Source: Gammaproteobacteria bacterium (lineage in GTDB: Bacteria; Pseudomonadota; Gammaproteobacteria; Steroidobacterales; GCA-2729495). Taken from it: 36,970 nucleotides of DNA. Below, piece by piece: positions 8,268 to 16,000 of this stretch. The first letter of the stretch is position 1. Each line of letters opens with the position of its first letter. The DNA lies in NCBI GenBank assembly GCA_027293165.1, contig JAPUGB010000084.1, positions 1 through 36,970 of the forward strand, written 5' to 3'. The notes beneath the pieces are model-generated. The model was not told where the DNA came from. It did no database searches and saw nothing but the letters and a program-made list of their open reading frames with translations. The position numbers and the translations under genes are program-made.

Positions 8268-8489
8268 TGCGCACAAAAAAGGTTTCTGCGCCAAGCGACG
8301 GCAATTTCGAAATCTGACTACAGACATCGAAGCCAGAAGAACGGATCAGAAGAAGAAGAAAAACGAGTAGAAGAAGAGCATAACCAATAAAAACAATAAA
8401 TCCACCACAGCCTCGCCTCTGATGTAGAAACCGAATTCGCGACAACAACAATAACCCGTACACCCCGCATTTACTGCGGGGTTTTTTTT
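8268..8489 (+). ncRNA. Candidate CrcZ-like A-rich Hfq/Crc decoy small RNA
   Basis: About 222 nt lie between the sigma-54 promoter and an intrinsic terminator and contain no convincing plus-strand ORF. The RNA would begin with a small hairpin (GCGCA 8269-8273 with TGCGC 8287-8291). It carries A-rich runs: AAG AAG AAG AAA AAC at 8350-8364, AGAAGAAGAG at 8369-8378, AAT AAA AAC AAT AAA at 8386-8400 and AAC AAC AAT AAC at 8444-8455. Consecutive AAN triplets are the Hfq distal-face and Crc motif of Pseudomonas catabolite repression, and CrcZ/CrcY/CrcX are sigma-54-dependent RNAs with several such motifs and a GC-rich terminator. In Pseudomonas crcZ follows cbrB; here it lies between pdxH and an ABC ATPase gene. 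The identity is inference from promoter class plus motif content. It may instead be an unrelated Hfq-binding RNA. Confidence 0.65.
8463..8489 (+). terminator. Rho-independent terminator of the small RNA
   Basis: CCCCGCA (8463-8469) and TGCGGGG (8475-8481) form a perfect 7-bp stem around TTTAC, followed at once by eight T (8482-8489). It ends 76 bp before the ATG of the btuD-like gene, so it defines the 3' end of the small RNA and would insulate that gene from read-through. Confidence 0.93.
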
Positions 8490-8565
8490 GCAACATGGCT
8501 TTTGGGACCAAAGCCCGGTAGTAGCCGGTCTATGCCGGGGTTGTTGAAAGCAATACCATTGGCGT

Positions 8566-9333
8566 ATGACGAACTCGCTGGAGTGCGGCAATCTGGTGAT
8601 CTCGGTCGAGAGCCGCGTGCTGGTTCAAGACCTCCAACTAAGTATCGAGGCGGGCACTTTCGTTTGCATTCTCGGGCGCAACGGTGTCGGCAAGACACTT
8701 ACGCTGCATACGCTGGCGGGGCTGCGGCCGGTGCTCACAGGCGCCGTCAGCCTCGCAGGCACGGCGATGGTGAATCTATCGAGACGGCAAATCGCGCAAC
8801 GGCTCGGGCTGCTATTGCAAGCGCAGGACGACACTTTCCCGGTCACCGTAATAGAAAGCGCTTTGATGGGGAGGCATTCGCACCTGGGATTCTGGCAATG
8901 GGAATCCCAACAAGACCGTCTGATCGCAATGGATGCATTAAAGGTATTCGGGGTATCAGGACTCGAACAACGAATGATCCTAACGCTGTCTGGCGGCGAA
9001 CGTCGACGAGTCGCGCTAGCAACCCTGCTCGTCCAGAATCCCGGCGTCTGGCTGCTTGATGAACCCACGAATCATCTCGATCCGCACCACCAGCTGGAGG
9101 TATTGAATAAACTGAGTGCCCTGGCTCGAGACGGTAAATGCGTGATCGCCACACTGCATGATCCCATGCTTGCCGCCCGCTTTTCGAACAATGTGCTGCT
9201 TCTGCATGGCGATGGCGATTGGGAATTCGGGCCAACGAACGATTTACTGGTCCCGACAAATCTGGAGCGTTTGTACCGGACTCCCTTTGAAAGTTTTCAC
9301 AACGGTGATCGAACCATCATGGTGCCGGCGTGA
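8566..9333 (+). CDS. btuD: ABC transporter ATP-binding protein, BtuD/FecE type
   Basis: A 255-residue cytosolic ATPase for the FecCD-type permease family. The Walker A motif GRNGVGKT is at residues 37-44, the signature LSGGE at 141-145, Walker B 'VWLLDEP' at 161-167 and the switch histidine in 'ATLHDP'. The Q-loop glutamine is in 'LLLQAQDD'. The short, single-domain form and the neighbours (PduO-type adenosyltransferase, BtuF-like protein) indicate cobalamin import together with the permease at 2185-3162. The matching permease gene is not adjacent, which is unusual. It begins 76 bp after the small-RNA terminator. I see no cobalamin riboswitch in the 76-bp leader. Haem or siderophore transport remains possible. 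Confidence 0.85.
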   Translation: MTNSLECGNLVISVESRVLVQDLQLSIEAGTFVCILGRNGVGKTLTLHTLAGLRPVLTGAVSLAGTAMVNLSRRQIAQRLGLLLQAQDDTFPVTVIESALMGRHSHLGFWQWESQQDRLIAMDALKVFGVSGLEQRMILTLSGGERRRVALATLLVQNPGVWLLDEPTNHLDPHHQLEVLNKLSALARDGKCVIATLHDPMLAARFSNNVLLLHGDGDWEFGPTNDLLVPTNLERLYRTPFESFHNGDRTIMVPA

Positions 9334-9450
9334 TGCCGACTGATGCGCTCGCTGCCAGTCTGCTGCTGCAACTTTGCACCGTTGAGCCTGGTCGTTTACC
9401 CTGAATGCACGCTACCGCGAGCGGACCTCCCGGAGACTCCGCATCACCAG

Positions 9451-10014
9451 ATGGGCCATAGGCTGACAAAAATATATACCCGCACCGGAGACGACGGCTC
9501 GACCGGCCTCGGCGATGGCAATCGCGTACCTAAGGATTCGCCGCGGGTCGAAGCTTACGGTGCGGTCGATGAGTTGAACAGCAGTGTTGGTGTGATTCTC
9601 GCCTGTGATATTCCACCATCGGTTGATAAGTGCCTTACCGATGTGCAACACGCGCTGTTCGATCTGGGCGGGGAGTTATGCATGCCGGAAGCCAAGATCA
9701 TGACGCCCGCGCTGGTGGAGCGGCTTGAGACCGCACTCGATCAGTTTAACGCGGACCTGCCGCCGTTGAAGGACTTTATCCTACCCGGCGGGACATCATC
9801 TGCCGCCGCCTGCCATGTGGCGCGGGCGGTATGTCGACGGGCGGAAAGGCGGGCCTGGACGTTGGCAGATCAGGAAATGGTAAATCGGCATTCGTTGGAA
9901 TACCTGAACCGGTTGTCTGATCTACTATTCGTTCTGGCCCGGGTTTTGGCCCGCGGCGAAGGAGCCAATGAACAGCTGTGGAAGAGCGGACAGCCGAAAA
10001 ACGCCGAGTCCTGA
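9451..10014 (+). CDS. PduO-type cob(I)alamin adenosyltransferase
   Basis: A 187-residue ATP:corrinoid adenosyltransferase that makes the Co-C bond of adenosylcobalamin from cob(I)alamin. Diagnostic features are the N-terminal 'KIYTRTGDDGSTGLGDG' (ATP-binding), 'VEAYGAVDELNS', 'DFILPGGTSSAAACHVARAVCRRAERRAW' (read in two parts: the FILPGG loop and the R-rich helix) and 'YLNRLSDLLFVLAR'. The frame is open back to 9343, but the extra 36 residues are Cys- and Pro-rich and unlike the family, so ATG 9451 was chosen although its ribosome site is weak. It lies downstream of the ATPase gene and is convergent with the BtuF-like gene with only 2 bp between stop codons. The context supports corrinoid salvage. 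Confidence 0.93.
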   Translation: MGHRLTKIYTRTGDDGSTGLGDGNRVPKDSPRVEAYGAVDELNSSVGVILACDIPPSVDKCLTDVQHALFDLGGELCMPEAKIMTPALVERLETALDQFNADLPPLKDFILPGGTSSAAACHVARAVCRRAERRAWTLADQEMVNRHSLEYLNRLSDLLFVLARVLARGEGANEQLWKSGQPKNAES

Positions 10015-10016
10015 TC

Positions 10017-10955
10017 TTATTCAGTGGCAGCTGTACGCTCGATCATGGCGGCGGCTATCCCCGCCTGCCGCTCCCTGGCAATCTCTAGATCAGCGCAGAT
10101 TTGTCGAGCTCCGGCAATAATCCGTGTGCTGGACCGGTTGACCAGGTCGGCGCTGACCGAGAATAGATTATTGTTGCGAACCGCGGTCAGGTGCTGCCAG
10201 CGAAGCCATGGAGTCTGCCACTTATCGCGTTGCGGACCTGGTTGACCATTCTCCGTTACGCTACCGATGATCACTTCGGGATCGACGGCCAGTATCGATT
10301 CCAGAGTTACCGCTGGTGCAAGTCCATTCAGATCGGCAAATATATTTTGCCCGCCGCAGAGATCAATGATTTCATTAATTACGTGGCTTCCGGTTATCGT
10401 GAAGTACGGCTGGGACGAGACCTGATAAAAAACCCGCAGCGGTAAGCTGTTCTTATAACGCTGCCTTAGCGCTTGAAGCTCTGCGCGAAACTTGGCCGCC
10501 GCGATTGAAGCGGTCTGCCCGGTGCCTGCAAATTGACCGATCGTGAGAACGTGGTCCGCGATATCGTCCAGACGCAACGGTTCCAACGCCAGTACCTCAA
10601 ATCCAAGCTCGCGCAGACGAGTAACTACTTCGGGCGGGGTTCCTGAGGGCCAAACGAGAATCAGGTCCGGAGCCAGCCTACTGACGACTTCGTAGTCGAC
10701 GCGATAGGAGTCCCCGACCCTCGCAAGCTCCCGCGCGGCCGCGGGAAAATCGCTGAATGCAACCGCGCCAACCAGGAAGGTCCCGGCGCCCGCGGTGAAT
10801 ACCAACTCCGTCAAGTGAGGGGCCAGAGAGATAATCCGGGTTCGAGGCTCGCCAATTGTCGGCATGACATCGCCGCCGCCATCGGTTTTACCGCAGGCGC
10901 TGGCGCCGACCAGTGCGGCTAAGTAAATCCACGCAACGCAGCGGCCACCTCTCAT
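10017..10955 (-). CDS. btuF: BtuF-like cobalamin-binding periplasmic protein
   Basis: A 312-residue class III solute-binding protein (helical-backbone metal receptor family), likely delivering corrinoid to the BtuCD-like transporter. The N-terminus has a basic n-region, a hydrophobic core and 'GASACG', a weak lipobox, so it may be a lipoprotein. The mature part shows 'RIISLAPHLTELVFTAGAG', 'LVGAVAFSDFP' and 'LAPDLILVW', the standard BtuF opening, and later 'ILAVDPEVIIG'. It is transcribed on the strand opposite the ATPase and adenosyltransferase genes. Haem or siderophore binding proteins share the fold, and cobalamin is assigned mainly from the adenosyltransferase next door. Confidence 0.85.
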   Translation of the reverse strand: MRGGRCVAWIYLAALVGASACGKTDGGGDVMPTIGEPRTRIISLAPHLTELVFTAGAGTFLVGAVAFSDFPAAARELARVGDSYRVDYEVVSRLAPDLILVWPSGTPPEVVTRLRELGFEVLALEPLRLDDIADHVLTIGQFAGTGQTASIAAAKFRAELQALRQRYKNSLPLRVFYQVSSQPYFTITGSHVINEIIDLCGGQNIFADLNGLAPAVTLESILAVDPEVIIGSVTENGQPGPQRDKWQTPWLRWQHLTAVRNNNLFSVSADLVNRSSTRIIAGARQICADLEIARERQAGIAAAMIERTAATE

Positions 10956-10979
10956 ATCGGCACTTCGCGAACCGGGTGA

Positions 10980-11885
10980 TCAGAGAAGCCAGTCGTATAG
11001 CGTCAGCACCGCGAGGATCGGGCACCAGATTAACCAGAGAGTCCGCCACACCAACCCCATGGCCGCCTTCGCCCGCTCGGCGGCGCCTTTATCCGAGTCG
11101 GTGCTTTCGGTGTCGCCCAGCGCCCCGTGGCCAACATTTCCGAGCAAATCGGAACTGAGATCAAAAAACCGTTCTGCCCGATGTGCATAGAACGTTCGCC
11201 AAGCCTTGGTTGCCCCATCGAAACTCCCTGCCAACGCGTAACCAACCATCAGCAGCCGCGCCGGGAGCCATGCAAAGATGCCGTGCAAAGTTTCGATAGC
11301 CACGACAGTTTTTGGCCCGGTTCCAAGTTCACTTGCCCGCACCGATTGATATGCGGCGCGTCTGCGCATCAGATCGAGTACTCGAAACAACCAGGCGCCT
11401 GTTGGGCCTAATAGTACAAACCACAGAACGACTCCGAAAATTCGGTTATTGGCCTGAATATATATCGCTCGTTCAACGCTAATGGATCGGTCTGGTTCAT
11501 CGATCGGCGGTTTGCGTTCCAGTAGTTCCTTGCCGGTGCGTTCGGCCTCCTCAGTCGCATCGTTTTCGACAGCAGTGCAGTAATCGTTGGCTTCCTCAGC
11601 CAGGTCACGCGGTCCCAGTGAAAACAGCAAAACGAGAACCGCAAAAACAAAATACGGTATCTGTACAAACTTGTCCTGGAGCAGAATCGATATCACGGCA
11701 ACTGGCAACACGATAACGATTGCCAGCACTGCGACCCCAGCCATGGCCAGGCCGCGCTTGGTCGTTGTAATCCTGGCGAAACCCCGATCGAACAATGGAT
11801 CGAGCCAGCGAAATTCCCGGAGATGGAAAAGGTGTGTGAGCAAGCGCTCTACACCTAGTCCCAATAGCAATGCGAGGAAATTCAT
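10980..11885 (-). CDS. ampE: AmpE-like inner-membrane protein
   Basis: A 301-residue membrane protein with hydrophobic segments at about residues 1-12, 46-70, 75-92, 150-168 and 282-301. The start 'MNFLALLLGLGVERLL' and 'LFSLGPRDLAEEANDYCTAV' match the AmpE family, which is related to cobalamin-synthesis CobD/CbiB proteins. AmpE is encoded with AmpD and was described as a modulator of beta-lactamase induction; its biochemical role is unclear. It is 44 bp downstream of ampD on the same strand, giving the classical ampDE operon. No ampR or ampC lies in the window. The C-terminal 'LIWCPILAVLTLYDWLL' is typical. Confidence 0.88.
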   Translation of the reverse strand: MNFLALLLGLGVERLLTHLFHLREFRWLDPLFDRGFARITTTKRGLAMAGVAVLAIVIVLPVAVISILLQDKFVQIPYFVFAVLVLLFSLGPRDLAEEANDYCTAVENDATEEAERTGKELLERKPPIDEPDRSISVERAIYIQANNRIFGVVLWFVLLGPTGAWLFRVLDLMRRRAAYQSVRASELGTGPKTVVAIETLHGIFAWLPARLLMVGYALAGSFDGATKAWRTFYAHRAERFFDLSSDLLGNVGHGALGDTESTDSDKGAAERAKAAMGLVWRTLWLIWCPILAVLTLYDWLL

Positions 11886-11929
11886 ATTTGCAAGATAGTC
11901 CGGTAGCGGGGTTCGATTAGATCCATTCC

Positions 11930-12490
11930 TCAGCCAGAATCCTTCAATAGCGCATGCAGCCGTTGCCAGTCAAATGACGGTCCCGGGTCGGTCTTGCGCC
12001 CTTCTGCGATGTCACAGTGTCCGACGATGGCCGCATTTTCGAGCGATGGAAACGTACGTCTCAGCGCAATTATGACACTTGCCAGGCGCTCATACTGTTC
12101 ATCCATGTAAGCAGCGTCATCGGTCCCTTCCAATTCGATGCCCACCGAAAAGTCATTGCAACTGTCTCGGCCTTCGTAGCACGAATCGCCGGCGTGCCAA
12201 GCCCGTTTCGACAGCGACACGTATTGAACCAGCTCACCATCGCGCCGAATCAGGAGGTGAGCTGATACGCGCATGCCCGCTATGTCGCGAAAGTACGGGT
12301 GTGCGTCTGATTCCAGCCCGTTGGTGAAGAACTGATCGATCCAGGGCCCTCCAAATTCGCCAGGAGGCAGCGATATTCCATGGATCACTATTAGATTAGG
12401 GTCACATCCAGGTGGGCGATCGTCATAATTCGGAGAGACAATCTGACGGGCCTCGCGAACAAGCCCATTTCCGGAATCTATCGATAACAT
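11930..12490 (-). CDS. ampD: 1,6-anhydro-N-acetylmuramyl-L-alanine amidase AmpD
   Basis: A 186-residue cytosolic zinc amidase of the Amidase_2 family that removes the peptide from anhydro-muropeptides during peptidoglycan recycling. Zinc ligands are visible as H37 ('VIHGIS'), H158 and D168 ('GHCDIAEGRKTDPGP'), and the catalytic glutamate as E119 ('VGIELEG'). 'RRDGELVQYVSLSKRAWHAG' is the usual substrate-binding region. The absence of a signal peptide and the length near 187 aa fit AmpD rather than periplasmic AmiD. ampE follows at once. The gene is on the same strand as chpC, 76 bp after it, so read-through from the chemosensory operon is possible. Confidence 0.95.
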   Translation of the reverse strand: MLSIDSGNGLVREARQIVSPNYDDRPPGCDPNLIVIHGISLPPGEFGGPWIDQFFTNGLESDAHPYFRDIAGMRVSAHLLIRRDGELVQYVSLSKRAWHAGDSCYEGRDSCNDFSVGIELEGTDDAAYMDEQYERLASVIIALRRTFPSLENAAIVGHCDIAEGRKTDPGPSFDWQRLHALLKDSG

Positions 12491-12566
12491 GCGGGCGGCA
12501 GCTCCGTTCTCAGGTCACGAGAGACAGGCACGGCGATTCGAATTGAGCCTTGGTAGCCCTAAAATG

Positions 12567-13040
12567 CTAAGAAACTTCCCCAAGCTGCAGCTGCAGTGTG
12601 GCTTCGAGTTTTTCCAGATCGGGCACCAGGGCGCGTTCATTGATCATTCTGACTTGGCAAAATACCGGGCTATCCTGTTGCACCTCGTAATCCTCGTCCA
12701 GCTTGATAACTTTTCTGTTGATACGAATCATCTGCGGAAAACCTTCGGCAATGATTCCCAGGTATCCGGTCGCAAGCACCTTGGAAAGCGCATGAAACAC
12801 CACGACACGTGTGCGCCCTCCCGGCTCGGTTGGCTTCAGCCCACACAGTTCTTCAAACCAAACGACCGGTATCAACTTGTCGTTCCAGCGAATCAGCCCT
12901 CGAAACCAGGCCGGAGAGTCGGGACTTCGCTCGGGCTCTGAATAACGCACCACTTCGGCCACACAGGCCCTCGGTACGATCAGTCGATTCCCGTTAAGAG
13001 GCACAAGCAGGCTATACAGATCTTCGAATTTGTCCGGCAT
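12567..13040 (-). CDS. chpC: CheW-like protein ChpC
   Basis: A 157-residue single-domain CheW-like adaptor, last gene of the Pil-Chp group. CheW features include 'LYSLLVPLNGNRLIVPRACVAEV', 'WFRGLIRWNDKLIPVVWFEELCG' and 'TGYLGIIAEGFPQMIRI', ending 'ALVPDLEKLE', which is typical of ChpC in Pseudomonas. It would link the chemoreceptor to the ChpA kinase in addition to PilI. It lies 51 bp after chpA. In P. aeruginosa chpB (methylesterase) lies between chpA and chpC; here it does not. Distinguishing ChpC from other CheW homologues depends on position. Confidence 0.87.
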   Translation of the reverse strand: MPDKFEDLYSLLVPLNGNRLIVPRACVAEVVRYSEPERSPDSPAWFRGLIRWNDKLIPVVWFEELCGLKPTEPGGRTRVVVFHALSKVLATGYLGIIAEGFPQMIRINRKVIKLDEDYEVQQDSPVFCQVRMINERALVPDLEKLEATLQLQLGEVS

Positions 13041-13091
13041 CAGAGCGCCCGCGCGGCTGGGACGGTGTGGTGGATGGGCATATCAGATGAT

Positions 13092-16000
13092 TTAACTGCG
13101 TCGGTGCTCGGCCACCGACGGCAGCAGACCGTGAATCGCGCTGAGTAATTCCTGTTCCTGATACGGCTTGCCTACATAGTCATTGACGCCAAGTTCGATC
13201 GCCCTGGCCCGGTGCTTTTCACTGACCCTGGAGGTAACCATGATAATTGGCGTATCGGCGATTTCCGGGGCATTGCGGACGTACTTGGCAAACTCGTATC
13301 CGTCCATACGCGGCATTTCGACATCCAGGAGAATGATATCTGGCACATGGTCTTGCAATACTTTTACCGCTTCGACTCCGTCAATTGCTGTCATTACGCG
13401 CATACCATTACGTTCAAGTAGCCGCTGAGTTATTCGTCGCATCGTAATCGAGTCGTCGACCACTAAAGCCAGCAGTGGTTGATCCTCGGGTTCTTGACTC
13501 GGTAGCGGCTGGGCCAATGGCGCCAACTGGTCCGTGGATCGAACCAGTGCCACCACATCAAGGATGACGGCTATACGGCCATCGCCGAGAATCGTTGCGC
13601 CGGATACGCCTTTTACTGTCGCGAGTTGCGGGCCTATGGGCTTCACCACGATTTCCCGGTTATCGAGCATTTCATCCGCTATCAGTGCGGCGGAATGTTC
13701 GCCAGCGCGCACCAGGATAATCGAAACCTGATCCTCGTCACTGTCAAGCCGCGATGAGCCCAGTCCAAGGTACTGGCCAAGATGTCGGAACCGGAACTTC
13801 TGCGAGCCGTATTCTATGGCGGGGTCGTCACCGGTCATCCGCTCGTCAAATTCCCTTCTTGGAATTCGAATGATTCCCTCTACCGTCGGCAAAGGTAACG
13901 CATATACTTCAGTACCGACGCGCACCACGAAGGCTTGGGTAACTGCCAGCGTATAAGGCAAGCGCACGGTAAACATGGAACCCCGGCCCGGCGTGGATTT
14001 GATACTCAGCGTACCGCCCAGCTTTGCAACCTCACTGGAGACCACATCCATACCGATACCCCTGCCCGCAGTTTGTGTAAGGCGGTCGGCGGTGCTGAAT
14101 CCTGAACGCAAAATGAGCTCCATCGCCTCTTCGTCCGTGACCGCCTGTCCGGGGCGAAGAAAACCAAGCAGTTCCGCTTTCGCCTTTATCGCCGGTATAT
14201 CCAATCCTCTTCCGTCGTCGAAAACATCAATAACAACCTCCGACCCCTCGCGACGAAATACAATTGAAATCCGCCCTGTTGCCGGCTTACTGAGATTCTC
14301 ACGCTCATCTGTACTTTCAATGCCGTGAATCACCGCATTACGCAGCATATGCTCGAATGGCGGGAGCATCTTTTCCATCACCTGGCGATCCAATTCACCA
14401 CTGCTGCCTTCGGCTAGTAGCTCGACTCGCTTACCACTCTCGGTTGCTATCTGACGAACCAGCCGCGATAACCGGGGCACATGCTGATGAAATGGCACCA
14501 TACGCGTGCGCATCAGATTGTCCTGCAGTTCGGCTGTTGTGCGCGCCTGCTGTATCAATAAAGCCTCAGTCTCGCTGGCAATATTCTGAAGCAAATCCTT
14601 CAGGCTGCTTACGTCACTCGCCGTCTCTGCGAGCGCTCTTGACAGTTGTTGAATCGTCGAATAGCGATCCAGCTCCAGCGGATCAAACGCATCATCCTTT
14701 GTCGGCTCACCTTGATGCCGATACAGGATTTGAGCCTCGGTCTCGATTTCCAATTTGCGCAGTTGCTCGCGGAGTCGAACAACGGTCTGATCGAGTTCCT
14801 CAAGGTTGAACTGGATTGAACCGACTTGTTGATTTATTCGCGAGTGATAGATGCTTATTTCGCCGGCGCTGTTGAGAACATCCTCCAACAACTGTGAATC
14901 GACCCGCGCCATCTCCACACGACTGGCGCCTTCGGGCTCGGAAAGCTGCGGCGGAACCTCCGGCCACGGCTTCGCCGCGATCGATTCAGCTTCGTCCGGC
15001 AATTCGTCCCTAGTCAGCTCACGGGCGAGTTCTCCGAGCCGCTCGAGTCCCTGGTAACGCATGGCCGGTTCCGCCATTTCGTCACCGCCAGTCGGCGCAG
15101 GCAAACCTTCCGCCGGTGGCCCGCTCCCCGCTACGATCGTATCGATCTCGGGCTCGGCGCGCTTCGGCTCCATCGGGGGCTTTGCAGAGAGAACCGCCGA
15201 ATCCGATTCAGCCAGATGCGCCGATCTGAGGCGCTGGAGCAAGCCCGGCGGCGGCGGGCCAACGGACCCGGAAAGCACCTGTTCGCACATTCGGTGCAGT
15301 TCGTCGATGCTGGCCTGCAACAGATCCCGGATTCCGGCCTGCAGAGCGACACCCCCGTCGCTCAGTTGATTCAGTAAGGTCTCCAATTCGTGGCTGAAAT
15401 CGCCTATCCGCGAAACGCCAGCCATTCGCGCGCCACCTTTTAGGGTATGTAGATGTCGCTGTAGCTCGGCCATCGCGGCAGCGCCATCGCCACCATCGGC
15501 GAGCCGCAAAAGGGCCGAATCGGCAGCTTCGAGGATTTCCGTTGCCTCATCGGAAAAAATTGCTGCAATTTCCGCGTCAAACTCCTGCACCGGTGACGGG
15601 CTTTTGGCGATTTCTTCTGCAGGCAGGGGCGGACTCACATGCTCGTCGACAACGTCAGTCGCTTCGTGACTTTCTTGCCCCGGCCGCGCATCGCCATCTA
15701 GCTGTTCAAGCAACGGTTGCATTCGCCGAACGAGACCAGCGGTTTCCGGTAGCTCAATGGACTTGTCGCCCAGGTGGTAGAGCACAGCTTCGATGGCAAT
15801 AACCGCCTCAACGCAAATTGCCAACATCTCTTCGGACACCCCGGTACCCTGCTCGTAGGCAACTTCGATCAATTTATTCAATGGCCGAAGCACCACCGCC
15901 GCTTCCCGAGCCTCAGCCATAGTCACGCTGCCGAGAAGCGTATGACACGATCGAAATACCGGCTCAGGAATGGGATAAGGGGCTGCTGAATTTTTGCAGT

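Noticed and set aside
7873-8565. Possible cobalamin riboswitch before the btuD-like gene
   Set aside because: I looked for the B12 box and the conserved core and saw none; the structure present is a sigma-54 promoter, A-rich RNA and intrinsic terminator.
8263-8698. Minus-strand ORFs rich in Phe and Leu opposite the small RNA
   Set aside because: The F/L runs are the complement of the plus-strand A/G-rich motifs and terminator; overlapping frames, no ribosome site.
9343-9450. 36-codon N-terminal extension of the adenosyltransferase
   Set aside because: Cys- and Pro-rich, unlike the family, and not a plausible targeting sequence; ATG 9451 matches homologues.
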